From Desarmillaria ectypa (Eukaryota > Basidiomycota > Agaricomycetes > Agaricales > Physalacriaceae), in the NCBI GenBank assembly GCA_030407005.1, contig JAUDYN010000008.1, positions 1,922,001-1,986,000 on the forward strand: DNA of 64,000 bases, in the 5' to 3' direction. Shown here piece after piece: positions 47,847 through 59,778 of the stretch. A model generated the notes under the pieces. The model did not search any database, had not been told where the DNA came from, and worked only from the letters and a program-made list of their open reading frames with translations. A program made the position numbers and the translations under genes. Each line of letters begins with the position of its first letter. Position 1 is the first letter of the stretch.

Positions 47847-50800
47847 TCAAGTCGAGAAATTCTGGCGCTCAATTATGGATTTCTGCCGTGCGTCTCTCGA
47901 GACGCGCCTACGATGTGGAGGAAGACTATGAGCATGTCAGCAAGACAAGCAGTTCAATCCACATACCAATAATGCTGCATGACATTATTCTGCCCGAGCT
48001 TCGCAAGGAACGTCTCGTCATGCGTGATGATAATAAGCTGAAAGTTTGACTGGTGCTTCCGCTCATTGATGATGCTAACCCATCACTCGATCAGCATCAA
48101 CCAACACACATTCCGACGACGACGACTCACTCCACAAGACTATCAGCTAATGCGTCAATATTCTCCCTATCCAGAGCGTTCGTCGGCTCGTCCAGTGCCA
48201 GAATACCACAATTCTGACCAAAGGAATCCGAGAGGGCCAGACGGATGATGATGGATGCGAGCATTTTTTGCCCAGCGGAGCAGCGACCGCGCATGTCCAT
48301 CTCTACTTGGTCTTTCGTCATCACCACCTGTCATTAAAGTTAGGATCGATACTAATGGAAAAAGAGGTGGAATGCCATACGCGATAGTTGTAGGATCGTT
48401 TTGAAGCGCCGCCCTCGACGTCCGAGCGGATCTTAATACCGTCGATGTCTATGTTTCAACCAATTAGCGTCAGTCAGAGAGGTGGGTTACATGCATACCG
48501 GTTCCCTGGTACGTCCTATTCCAAAGATGTCGCATCGTGTCGTTGACTTCTTCCATCTTCAGACCGTGGTACTTCATGATCGCACTATCATAGAACCAAC
48601 ATTAGGCATTGTGTCTGCGACGAAGGAGACACGCACTTGTCCAGGGCCTTGGCATACAACTCCAAGTCGTTGTTGGCTACATCCGACATCTAAGGACAGA
48701 AATGAGGTTTTTAATTCGCGTTCTATCATAACTACGCACCTTCACTTTGACCAACTGATCAGTATATCTGGTGTCAATCTCCTTAAACTCCTTCATATCC
48801 TTCTCCGACTGCTTCAGCTGGGCTCTCAGCGAACTCAACTCTCCGGCAATATGGGAGTACTTGAATCACAAACCGTCAGAAAAACGAAAGGAATATTCGA
48901 TCACAAAATAACGCACCGACGCTTGCAATTTCTGCTCCTTCTCCTTCTCAGGCCCATACTTCTCTTCGAAATTCCTTCGCGCTCTAGCAGCCGCCTCCAA
49001 GTCGAGTCCATCGATCTTATCCTGGATATCCTTGACCTGACGCGCTAGCTGTCTTATGCGTATATTCTCCTGCAAGTTCGCCCTCTTCGCGTCCCCACCA
49101 CCAATTTCCCGATCAAGTTGGGTGATCGAATCGCGGGATTTTTGCAAATTGTCCATGCATTCCTTGATCTCCAGGTCGGCCTGTTCACTCCTCCTCTCGT
49201 TCTCCGCAAGTTTCTGCGCTCTCCTTTGCATGACATACCTAGGAATTGGACTCGAATTAGAAACGAAAGTCAGATGTTCTACATGTGTTGCGTACCTCTC
49301 GACATCCTTGTGAATGTTCTCCAGTCTATCGTTGCTCTGGTTGGACGCTTGCACAATACTCTGGGCTTCTGTTATTTGGGCGTTCAGAGCCTGTTCAGTG
49401 ATCTTGAAGTCTGCTTCGAGGGTGTCAATAGGTCCCTGAGCTTCCGCTAGTTGAGCGTCAGCATCCTGAGCATAGTATATTAGTCATATATTATCCAGAG
49501 GCCGTCGGATTTATATACCTTGACTCTCTTATTGAACGTCTCGATGCTTTCTTTCGTAGACTCGACCCGCTTACGAGTATCCTCCCTTTCCTTGATCTTA
49601 TTCTGAAGATCCCATTCGTCTTTTTCCATCTTATGGACATCGCCCTCGATAGCACGATACAAGTTATTCTGGCGGTCCTTCTCTTTCATTATCTGCGACT
49701 TCTCCCGGTCGAGTGCATGGCTGGGAACCATATCGTGAGATAACAAGGGCCAGAAAGGCGAAGCAGATACCTACATCTTCGTGGATATCTCATCCAGCTC
49801 ATTCTGAACGTCACGCATAGTCTTGGTAGAGCCGGTGGCTGCTAGTTCCTTTTCATAGCTTTCTACCTCTTCCTCTGCACGCTGAATTTCTTTCTGGAGG
49901 CGAGAGACGTTCCTGGCAGTGATCTGGAGGCCTTGGATGTCTTTAATTTGCTTTTTGACGACCGCGAGTTCTTGGTCGGCCTACAAATACGTCAGTATGT
50001 GTCCGTCTTCTTGGGCATTTTACGAACCTTCTCGGCCTTTGTAGTAGAATCAGCTACCTTGTCTTCCTCCTTCTCGATCTCATCCTGCAACGCGGGTATA
50101 TCCTTCGTTTTCAGCTGCTTCTTGGTATTCTCAATGGGCATTAGAGCTTGTAACCGTTCTAGCTCGCCTTGCCATTCCTTAATCTGATCCCGTTCATTTT
50201 CGATAGACACGTCGGCGCTCTTAGTCATTTGAGTTTTAAGCTAGAAAGGAATTGGCGTCTTCAGCCAAGCTTCAAAACCACCATTACGTGGACTTACGAA
50301 TGTCTCAAAGGTTGCAAACACTTTGGCATCCATATGACGGTCACACACCGAACACTTTTGGGACTCCTTTCCGATGTGATACAGGCTCTCGTATACCTGA
50401 TAGGATCCAACTTGTCTGTGCATCATGAAACTACGCGGAAAATAACCACAAAACGGAACCTTACGAATTTCGGAATCTCAGCTCGGAATTGACATCCGCG
50501 ATCGCCCTTTCCAGCGGTTGGTCAAGATTTTCTGCTAGAATCTTCTCAACCCCTATGCATAACACACACATATATGTCAGCGTCTGTTGATGAACAGTTG
50601 TGATCGACATACTCTTCAGCTCAGCTTCCTTCTTCTCCAGTTGCGTCTGCATATTGGACAGTGTAGCCTCTGCGTGTTGCAGCGTTTGGTTGGTGCTGCT
50701 AGCTTTAGCTTCCAATTCAGCACATTCAGCCTCCTTCTCGCTAGACAGTTACGGTCAGGAACGGAATGTTTTTGTTGATCAATGACGAAACTCACGTCAA

Positions 50801-53087
50801 TAGCCGGTCTACATCAGTCCCTATAGTGTCTGTGTTCGCATTCTTCTTGGTAAGGGCACGATACTTCTCGTTTATGTTGCCGATCCTAGTTGACGAAATC
50901 AGTAAATGAAACCTGGGGTTCGGCAACAACCTACGCATGGTTCATGTCGGCGGTCTTTGACTTGACCTCCCCCCTCTTGAGATCCAGAGCAACGCGAGCC
51001 TCAGCCTGATTGCTTAACGAGGTCAGTTCGCCACTGAGACTCTCGCGCTGGTGCTCAAGGCCTTGCGCCTGGGTGACCTTCTCAGCCAATTGTCCATCAT
51101 AGTCGGATTCATTGAGACTCTTCTTCAATTTCTCCAACCGTCTCCTCTTGTCCTCGATGTTGTCCTTCATGGTGCTGAGCTCTATCTCATAATTCTCGGA
51201 ACTATCCAAGAACAACTCATCCACTCTGATCTTCTTCCGCCGCTCAGCCTATTGAGACTCAGTATGAGGGAAATGGGTAATGAGAGGAGAGAGCTACGCA
51301 CAATCTGTTCTTGCAAACTGGTTCTCGTTGCTTTGTGCTGTTCTGCCTGACTCGTGAGTTGCATGTGCTTCTTAGTATATTCATCGCGTTTCTCAGCTAG
51401 CTCGGTCTAAATAATGAGTAGTACGAAATTCAACATCACCACGTGCGTGTCGTACCTTGAGTTTATTGACAGCGGCTTTATGCGACCTTTGCAAATCTAC
51501 CAAACGAGAAATAAAGGCTTGGATATCACTACCTTGCAAAGGGGAGTGGCTAAATCCTTTTATGCCGTGTTTATCACTTATTTCGAAAATTAGCTGTTCA
51601 CGATCTGCAATACGTTGTTTTTGGCTCTGAAGAGAGTTGATACGGGAGAAGAAAGAAGTATAGAGACTTACTTCGGCTTCGGCAATGAGCTGGCCCCGTT
51701 CGCTGGCCAACTTGGTGTGTTCTTTGCGCTTATTGGCCACGTCATCTTCAAGGTCGTGAAGGTTATTCTGCTCTCGATCTCTCTTTTGTTTTTGGGCCTC
51801 CATTTGGCTCGAGAGATTGTTCCGCTCCTGCTTCAGGTCCTCTTCGCTGCCTTTCAAACGATCAACGTGAAATACAGAGTTTGGATAGGGATACAAACAC
51901 ATACCAGGAAGCTCACTCTGGAGATTCATCTTGGCATCCCGGAGCTGCTCTTCCAGTACCGCTTTGTTCTTTGTTGACGATTCGGCTTCGCTGAAGACCT
52001 CGCGAAATTTGAGTGAATACTCGTAGAACTTGGCATTGGCCATCACGATTTCATCATAGCTCTTCTTGGTTTCGTCGTACTCAATCTCCTTGCTAGCAAT
52101 TGTAGAATTTAAGTCGGATATCGTTTTTCGAAGTTTGTCTGCATGGCCCTTTTCGCGGCGAAGACCTTCAAGATGCTCTTTTTCGGCCTTGAGATCGGCA
52201 ACACGCTCCTTCCGCAATGACTTGATGGAGTCGAGAGCTTTGGTGTATCTGTAGAGCTATGTCAGCATTGTAGCTTGGTGAGGCGAGTTTCGTTTCTCTT
52301 AAGCGAGATGCGACTATTAAGCACTGAAAACATGCTACGATAATGCATCCAAGTTGGCCCATTCCTCAAAGCGTCCTTCTAAGCTCACGAGGTGCTTTGA
52401 GAAACGGAGACCTGGGCATTCCCATCCAAGAAAAATGCAATTCCCACAACAATAGACAATAGTGAAATCACTTGCCTCGTAGCCTCAAAAATATCATCAA
52501 ATTTCTTCTTTAACGTCGAAGGCTCTGCCAGGGGCCAGTAAGAGTCTTCTTGGTGACAGAAGATGACATTTTCAAGGACAGCTTTAGAAACCCCTAGCAG
52601 CTGAGGGATTTCTGTATCGAGCTCGGCACATTTCGTAGAAATGACGCCTCTCTGAATGTCTGACTTAAATACACATAAGTGAGAGTGATGTGTGGCACAC
52701 CTTGCTCCCCTTCTCTACATTGCTATCTGCCAGTGCTAAGATACCCTCGAGAGTCTTCATCGTCAAACCCGACGTCTTCTTCGCCGTGACGCTGAGATTC
52801 CTAACAGCGAGCATGCGCGTCCCACTCGCGGAAACGAAACGTAGCTTCACTTGTGCCTTCACTTCCTTCTCATTCGCCATCTTCGGATCGTGAACAAAGG
52901 CACCTCCTCGAGTATTGGGAGGTTGGTCTCCGGTAGTAGCATACTTGAGACATTCGATGATTGTCGTCTTCCCGCTACCATTGTGCCCGACGATAACGGT
53001 TACCGGGGTGAAGAATTCGATGACGGATATTTGCTTGTCATCAAAAGACCGGATGCCTCGAATAGCAAGCTTGTTCAAAGCAGCCAT
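47847..53087 (-). CDS. RAD50: DNA repair ATPase RAD50
   Basis: Long SMC-like gene with many short introns. It begins [20 protein letters not shown] at 53087, with Walker [21 protein letters not shown] and [20 protein letters not shown]. Two very long coiled coils surround the zinc hook, whose CxxC is seen as [12 protein letters not shown] (cysteine codons within 50354-50343). The C-terminal lobe carries [20 protein letters not shown] (ABC signature) and [17 protein letters not shown] (Walker B and D-loop), then [17 protein letters not shown] and the last exon [19 protein letters not shown]. That last junction uses the acceptor ATCGTAG, which restores the family's HYWRVSRD. RAD50 forms the MRN/MRX complex with MRE11 and NBS1 for double-strand break sensing, end processing and telomere maintenance. 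All catalytic motifs are present. Confidence 0.95.
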
Positions 53088-54140
53088 GGTGTACAATAGG
53101 AAGCTGGACGCGTGTTTGGTACCCAATAAAGGTCCCAGGAGAGGCGTGACAATTCGCGAAAAGTAACGCGGTCACGTCACGCGACGTCGGACCCGAAGCT
53201 TCGGCAAATGCCTTTTTAACTTATATCCCACCGCTAGTAATAAATCAGCCAAACATGCAGGTTGCCGTATAATCCAAGCCTTGTCTGTGACATATATTAA
53301 GACGTCGTAAGCAATAACTATCCTCAGTGTTCATTTTACTGTGGATCTCCGAACGAGGAGAGTAGGTAGCACAGCACCATCGTCAGCATGTCCGGAAGCT
53401 GCTCCCATGAGATCAGGGTGAAGGTCGAAGCACTTCTGCCATACGCACAAAACAATCGGGATTGTGCGCATGTTCACTTGTTCATCACGTTTCACAGAGG
53501 TTTACGCTGTCCCTCGCTGACTTCACAGCATCTGAAGAAACATCAAAAACATCACGGTTTTTTGATCCCGGCAGCGACTCAGAGTGGAGAGGTACGCTGG
53601 ACTCCTCCGCCGATTCTGACAAATGACGTGGCATGCTACATCCCTAACATGGACACACGATACAGAATTTCACCGTCTCATCCCAGTCTGTATGCTGTCT
53701 TCTCAAGTTCTTTTTTCATATACGCCGACAAGGGTCCATCGTGTTACGGCACTACCGATCCGTCAAAGCCTGCATGAAAATAGACTCAAGAATGTGCGGA
53801 AGCGAGATATCAATGTCCTCTAGCATCGCAGTACTCTACGCTCTGCGAATGGTTTTCACTCGAACCGATCCGCCTTCTGATACAACGAAGTACTCACGTC
53901 CCTCGATGTATACCACACTCTGGTGCAGATGGCATTCAACATTTCACCGCCTTTGAACCGTAGAGCTCATTTACTGCCGCTCTAAGTCCGCCTGGATCTA
54001 TCAGTCTGGACTTGACTTGCGTTCTGACTGCCTGATAATGTGGTGGGCCGGTCCCTGTAAATTGGCTATATACGCAGGTCTTCTCGCCTGCCTCACCCTT
54101 CCCCTCTCATCTCGTCTTCATTGTCGCGTTACCTTGGAGG
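53088..54140. other. Divergent intergenic region with RAD50 promoter
   Basis: About 1 kb. The RAD50-proximal part contains ACGCGT (53108-53113) and a cluster of CACGTCAC/ACGTC sequence at about 53171-53190. An open frame at 53388-53777 (+) starts MSGSCSHEIRVKVEALLPY, but I cannot assign it or link it to the membrane-protein gene downstream. Confidence 0.45.
53108..53113. promoter_or_regulatory. ACGCGT (MCB-like) upstream of RAD50
   Basis: Perfect ACGCGT 21 nt upstream of the RAD50 ATG, with further ACGCG cores and CACGTCAC/GACGTC sequence 60-100 nt further out. Consistent with MBF-type S-phase control; inferred only. Confidence 0.45.
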
Positions 54141-55744
54141 ATGACTTCCTTTGGTCATCGCGGGCATCTCAGCCATTCGTTCCGGAGACTTCGCTCTTTT
54201 CATCTAACTCCTCAGGAACAAAGTGATGCCCCCCCATCAGCTCCTGCTCCTGCTCGTCCGTCTATGCCTCCTGCTCCTGCTTCTCCTGCTCCTGCCTCCC
54301 AAAAATCCCGTCATACCATCCCTTTGCTCCCTGGCCAGGCGTCGACTTCAATACCTCAAAGCTTCAAACTGGCGATGTGTATCATTCTTTCCCTTGTCTT
54401 CATTGGCACCATATCGTGCGTATTCAGTGGCGCCGATGCGGGGGATCCGCCTTTCAAAATAATGTTGGACAATGTTGGTCCAGGTGTATGTATTCTTCCT
54501 CGTTCTCCAAAACAGTAATCCCTCACGAGAACTACAGATTGTCCTGATCGGTGATAACGTTGATGTAGACGTTGACGAGCCCTCGATTACGATTCGGTGG
54601 TCTATCATGGCGTGTGGTCAGGGCAATGTGCTCCCAGGTTCAGAGGGTTCGCATGGTAGCAATAACTGTGGGCTTCCCAATGAGCTTGTATACATATACG
54701 TCGACGGGTTTGTATCTTCTTCGGTCTTCAGTGAGAAACTTATCCTAATACGAACTACAGAGACCCACAGCCAACAGCGACGTACAATCCTGCCGACATA
54801 CCATTCAACAAAGATACTGGGCTACGGAGAAAGTCAGTTTCGTTCTCCTTCATTAAATGCTCCACTCACCATGAATCTCTAGCATACAAAACCTCGTGCA
54901 ATTCGACAGTGACCACGTCCTCGACGTGAGCAAAGCCCGGCTCTATCCATTTGACAAATACTATCTCTCAAGCACCCTACATGCCGTATCGGGGGCTACG
55001 AACCAAACCTTGACTATAAGCAAACTCGCTACGATGGTGCTGACAGCGAACTTCGACATCCACTCGACAGATGTGGACAGTTATTCGGACTTGGCTGATG
55101 GCACGAGACTTCCGACGAGGGACCTGGATATGCACATCAATCGCCCGACGGATGCCCGTGGAATTGCGCTCCTTCTATTCATTGTCTCGTGGATCTTGAC
55201 ACACGTCTGCATCGGTCATGTTATCCTCGCCCGCCGGCTGCGTACCGCGAAACCCGTGCTCAAGCATCTTGTCTCTGTGGGTGCGATGCTTGTGGCACTC
55301 CCACAGCTGAGAAATAGCATGCCCGACGCGCCAGGCCTGGACGGATTTTTGATTGGTGCGTTCCCTTTCCTACTTCGTGTCCTCTTTGCTCTGACCAATC
55401 CTGCAGATACAATCGGGTTCTTTCCGCAAATGGTCATCGTGGGGATGTGCATCATCATTTTACTCCTTGTTGTCGTCTCGAGGGAGATGCATGCCAAGAC
55501 GCGGGAGATTTCTGCGCCCCCACCTCGATCGATGACGGTGTTCAAAGGGGACGTACCGCCACCACCCAAGGTGCCGACAGCATCGATGGAGATGGCGCCC
55601 TATGAGATGTACAGGCTGATGAAGCACTTGAAAGGACAGTATGTCTTTCCCCCGGTTGCACCTCCTGCTTCTCCTTCACAGAAGAACGGCATGAACAAGC
55701 ATCGGCGGTATATGACGACGATGGGGCCGATATCAGAATGCTGA
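54141..55744 (+). CDS. Multi-pass membrane protein, DUF4436-like
   Basis: Four or more exons. The first supported exon holds a Pro/Ala-rich stretch and a membrane segment (LAMCIILSLVFIGTISCVF). Next come an extracytosolic beta-rich domain (IVLIGDNVDVDVDEPSITIR, CGLPNELVYIYVDG), the exon DPQPTATYNPADIPFNKDTG, and IQNLVQFDSDHVLDVSKARL with YPFDKYYLSS. The C-terminal exon has three or more membrane segments (GIALLLFIVSWILTHVCIGH, HLVSVGAMLVALPQLRNSM, FFPQMVIVGMCIIILLLVVV) and a cytosolic Pro-rich tail. The order (one TM, a soluble domain with YPFDKY, then a TM cluster) matches the fungal DUF4436 family as I know it; its role is unknown. The true start could be in an upstream exon. Confidence 0.65.
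54237..54299 (+). repeat. CTCCTG-rich simple repeat in coding exon
   Basis: A run of CTCCTG/CTCCTGCT hexamer units encodes the Ala/Pro-rich linker (APAPARPSMPPAPASPAPAS). Probably length-variable. Confidence 0.6.
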
Positions 55745-56323
55745 GGAACTCTTTTCTTTCTTGATAACTTGATCAAGTCTCTGTGGCTCGTTTTTAGGGG
55801 GACTGTTCAATGTACCGCTTGACACATTCTTTTGGATGTTCTACTTTCGTTTTGGTATCACTCGTTTGACATACTATTCACGCTCGTTGCTGTCTATTGT
55901 AACATTATCGTAATTTACGCAGACGCTTGTCTTCCATGTTTAAAGTGAGAACTCCCCAGGCGCGATGTAAGCAGCGGCAATCTTTCAATGCTGTATAACC
56001 TAAAATTTTAACATCATATAATAATAAAGCAACCAATATACATCAGAACTATGAGAAACAACTCTTGCTATAAGCATAGAGTAATAATAACATATGAAAT
56101 CAGCAACATAAAAAACATTGAATTCCTAATAAAAAAGATAAGTGAGATGAGTACATAAACGTGTCACAAATCGCAAGACAGAAAGAAAGAAAAATACGAC
56201 AAGATTGGAGTTGGAAAAGGTCCACACAAATTGGACCGATTCGAGTCTCCGAAAGATCTGCTCCTCTTCATAACGAGCGACCAGCGCGATCTCTAAATTT
56301 TTTCAAGTGACCCAAACCTCAGC
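55745..56323. other. Intergenic between convergent genes, AT-rich
   Basis: Tail-to-tail spacer, strongly AT-rich from about 56000 to 56200. No gene is supported. Confidence 0.5.
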
Positions 56324-57859
56324 CTAAACCATGACAGACTTTGCCCGCACCTTCACCCCCGCACCATTCATCTTGGCCGCCTCAGCCTCCTTTTTCGCAG
56401 CCCTTAATGCAGCGCTCCGATTTGTTCGTGGAACGATTGTCGGTGCAGAGATACTACTAGGACGGGGTGCTTTCTTCTGTGGTTGCTCTGTGACCTTTGA
56501 CTCGGAGGTCTTGGAAGACGTCTCCACCGATACAGCACCGTGAGATACCCTGTTAGCAGACATCGCAGATGCAGCGCGAGACAACGTCGCCGGTTGTGAG
56601 TGCAGCGATGTACGAGACGTACTCCTGGAAAGGCTATTCGCAGATCCGGGTAGTTTCGGTGTGGTTGGCTGTCGAACTACATAGAATGATTAGGATTTCT
56701 CCTAGGACAACCGAGTGATTGATTAACTTACACATAAATGACGTCGGCGGCGCACTATCCTTCTGCGCTCGCAACGCTGAAGTCCTATTTATCCTCGGGG
56801 CAAGGGAAGGTCGACTAGTCAGGGAAGGGACGCTGATTGTCTCTCGCCTCTTATGACCTGGTACACCTTCGAATATAGCAGCCGTCTTCGGTTTTGTTCC
56901 ATTAGTCGTAGGCTGCGTAGTCTTCTTAGATGCTTCCGGAAGTGGTATACCCAGCCTCAATGAGGACGCCCTCGTCATGCGTGGTTTGATCGCCGGCGCG
57001 TTCGTTGAAGCCACTTGAATAGTCCCGGCGCGCTTATGACCCGGTACATTAGCAAAGGTTTTAGCGAGTTGCTCCTTGGATAGGGGGACTCGATGCTTGT
57101 TTTCCGAAGGTGCAAGAACGATCCCAGCTCGCAATGCGGCCGCTTTGGTGGTACGAGGTACAATATCCGGTGCTGCATGGGATGCCGGGAGACCGCGGGC
57201 TTTGAACTGAGCATTTTTCCCAGATCTGCTGCCGATAGTTGAAGGTGGTGACTTTAGGCTATCGCTGGTGGGGCTGGCCATTACGCCGCCATCCACGGGT
57301 GGAAGATCGGAAATAGGGAACGGTGGCGAGGAAGCAAATAAGGAGGTGATCTGCAATTCAGCGGAATGGGTATCGGGAGAGCCCATTATCCCATTCTGTG
57401 CTGCCGAGAGACCGTAGAGGGCACGAAGAGAGTTAGGCGGAGCCTCGGCGGGATCGGCAGGACCCATCAGTGACCGGAAAACTTCGACAGCGCGACGGCG
57501 CTCAAGTACGTAGACCCAGACAGGACCTCTAAAGTGCGTTATTTCGATTAAGTTCCCAGGTTACTGTCTTCAGACAGAGTTACGCACTCCCCCAGAGAAT
57601 CAGCATCGTCTCCGAAGAGCTCATAGAGGTACTCGGGGTCGGTCTCAACGTCAAATTCCATTTGACGCTCTTTGACGATCTATTTCCATTGTAAAGAAGA
57701 TAAATGAACGGCCTAGAATGTAGAACGCACTTCGAATCCTGCTTCCTGAATGCGGGGCTCAATGTCGAAACGGTGCGATAGAGCATGGTTCTTGATGATG
57801 GCGACGGTACGGGTGATAGGTACGGTCAATGATGGCGAGAGAGGTGGAGTCAGAGACAT
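56324..57859 (-). CDS. NDK-like domain protein with inactive site and PR-repeat tail (456 aa)
   Basis: Four exons join exactly: 57859-57731, 57679-57588, 57528-56732 and 56676-56324 (1371 nt). Residues about 18-150 follow the nucleoside diphosphate kinase fold: RTVAIIKNHALSHRF (normally IKPDA), IQEAGFEIVKERQMEF, YELFGDDADSLGEGPVWVYV, LERRRAVEVFRSLMGPADP and NSLRALYGLSAAQNGIMGSP. In active enzymes the last element reads N-x-x-H-G-S-D; here the His is Met, so phosphotransfer should be lost. The C-terminal 300 residues are disordered, with four copies of a basic motif (PRTTKAAALR, PRMTRASSLR, PRINRTSALR, PRTNRSAALR) and two copies of VPGHKR followed by GTI or ETI. It resembles NDK-domain proteins outside the metabolic group. 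The role is unknown; a regulatory or cytoskeletal adaptor is possible. Confidence 0.85.
56393..57167 (-). repeat. Four degenerate 16-residue protein repeats, PR-x(2)-[KR]-x(2)-[AS]LR
   Basis: Copies lie at 57167-57120, 56990-56946, 56807-56760 and 56440-56393. Each begins with a hydrophobic residue or two plus Pro-Arg and ends [AS]-[AS]-Leu-Arg. A second motif, VPGHKR, occurs twice between them. Spacing is irregular, so this is a short linear-motif array rather than a folded tandem repeat. Confidence 0.75.
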
Positions 57860-58217
57860 AATAGAGAGATAAGAAGAAGGATAAAGCACGGAAATAAAAG
57901 AACGAACGAAGAGGGGCTACTGACGGTATAGGAGATGTTGATGATGTGGTACATCCTTGTTGATTTACTTACTTCTGGTTATCCAGACGTCCCTGCCAAA
58001 CAGTACCCACTTCCCTTTCCATGTTCCACCAGGACACAGATAATCGAAGGAAATAACTGCAGAAGTAAATATGATGTAGAGTGGATCTAAGGTATCTACA
58101 CAATAGCAGTAGAAACGAGACGGCTAAATATTCGTTCCTCCAAAGCTTCAGCCAAATAATGACCTCACGCCACGTTACACATCACTGTCAACGATTTCCA
58201 AGTTACTTTCGTCCACC
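57860..58217. other. Divergent promoter between NDK-like gene and Derlin
   Basis: A 358-nt head-to-head spacer. No gene is supported. Confidence 0.5.
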
Positions 58218-58847
58218 ATGCCCGTCGGAATTGAGGCCTGGATTACCCAAATACCCCCAATAACGCGGTCATGGCTCTTGGCTGCTGTGTTGACCTCCCT
58301 CGCCGTGCAATGTCAATTGCTGACTCCGCTTCAGCTATACTTCTCCCCGAAGAGCGCCTTCACCAACCTCCAACCTTGGCGTGCCCTCACAACTTTCTTC
58401 TACTTTGGCACCTTTTCCCTCGACCTCATTTTTCATCTCTTCTTCTTCATGCGCTACAGCAGGATGCTCGAAGAGAGCAGCTTCGCGCACCGTCCAGCCA
58501 GCTACCTCTATCTCTTGACCTTCTCGGCGTTGCTCCTCCTGGTTCTCAGCCCAATGTTCAATTTGCCATTCTTGAGCTCGTCGTTGGCGTTCGTTCCCAT
58601 ATACGTATGGTCGCGGCGGCACCCATCCACGCCGATCAGCCTCTTCGGGCTGGTCACTATAACTGCACCATATTTGCCGTTCGCGCTGGTCGCTTTCTCG
58701 TGGGTCCTCAACGGGACATGGAAGGCTGCTGCCGGAGATCTTATGGGATGTTTGGTAGGGCATGTAGCTTGGTTCATTCGAGATGTATGGGCTAGGGAAA
58801 TGCTCGGTGGCGACAGTTTTCTGAGTGAGCCACCACCGTTTTTGTGA
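58218..58847 (+). CDS. Derlin (DER1-like ERAD protein)
   Basis: Single exon, 209 aa. The N-terminus GIEAWITQIPPITRSWLLAA is the Derlin signature (E-W-x-x-x-P-x-x-T-R). It is followed by LAVQCQLLTPLQLYFSPKSA, QPWRALTTFFYFGTFSLDLI and HLFFFMRYSRMLEESSFAHR, with the conserved W-R and the Y-S-x-x-L-E-E found in rhomboid-like Derlins. Later hydrophobic segments are YLYLLTFSALLLLVLSP, SLFGLVTITAPYLPFALVAF and AGDLMGCLVGHVAWFIRDVW. Derlins are rhomboid pseudoproteases in the ER membrane that help retrotranslocate misfolded proteins for ubiquitination. The stop comes soon after the sixth segment, so no SHP (Cdc48-binding) box is visible, which resembles yeast Der1 more than Dfm1 or animal Derlin-1. 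Confidence 0.93.
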   Translation: MPVGIEAWITQIPPITRSWLLAAVLTSLAVQCQLLTPLQLYFSPKSAFTNLQPWRALTTFFYFGTFSLDLIFHLFFFMRYSRMLEESSFAHRPASYLYLLTFSALLLLVLSPMFNLPFLSSSLAFVPIYVWSRRHPSTPISLFGLVTITAPYLPFALVAFSWVLNGTWKAAAGDLMGCLVGHVAWFIRDVWAREMLGGDSFLSEPPPFL

Positions 58848-59778
58848 GTTTTCTTTTCTAATGATATACGATATTCCCCGACTTATTATAATACAGACAG
58901 AGGATGATGGGCGATATATAAGATCGATTTACTCAACCACTATGTATAATTATTCAAGATTGTCAAAGCGCGAGTTTATCGACTATGGTAGATCAATATG
59001 CGGTTTGACCCGCTTTGCTGCCAATCGCATTGATGTGGGAACTATTGTCTCCTGTGTTATGGGGTCTCCCACTTGGGTAGGGAAGGGTCCATCATCCAGG
59101 TTAGCTGAGGTTTGAGAAACTCAAGAGGGGTTACGCGCGCGCGTTAGGCTTGCAGAATTCTTTATAAACATGATAATATGGACTGTAGGAGCATAAACTG
59201 ACAATGTACTTATTTTCATTCAGTAATGAGCGACACAAGTATTCTTCAAAACAACCTGTTTGAGTTCCAGAGTGATACAACAAGAAATGAAAGAGAGATG
59301 ATGCGATGGATTCTGATTTCTAGGAACGTAAAGTAATCAGCTGTTTGGTGCGCCGCAGCGGACAAGGACAGCCAAATTTACTTTCGATACTATCAAAATG
59401 CGGAATGTAGACGTTCTCACTACATCCGGGCCTAGCCGTGCTGGGACGCGTGTCGTTCGGCAACTCACGTGCAGAACGCCAAAAATACTCAAACCTCTGC
59501 GCTAGATACTTGAAAATCTCTTCCATAATGGTCGCTTTCGAATCCGAACATGATTTTCTTCCTTGGACATATCTGACTGGAGTCTAAGAGGCTCTGGTGG
59601 CGAGTATTTTTCATAATATTGATGTAACGAAGTGGGAGGTCAACTCCCCGGTCTTGGACTCGTCTTTTTCTGACTCACGAAAAGGTCGCATTATTCAGCA
59701 GATTATCTATGACGTCGCGGTTCAGGAGAATATAAAGACAGACCGTATGATAAATACCAACATCCAACAACTGGAACC
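58848..59778. other. Intergenic, no supported gene
   Basis: About 930 nt between Derlin and the dehydrogenase. Only short frames without resemblance. A GCGCGCGC alternation occurs near 59137-59144. Confidence 0.5.

Noticed and set aside
53388..53777. Possible gene beginning MSGSCSHEIRVKV
   Set aside because: No family resemblance, no convincing splice partners, and the frame dissolves before the membrane-protein gene.
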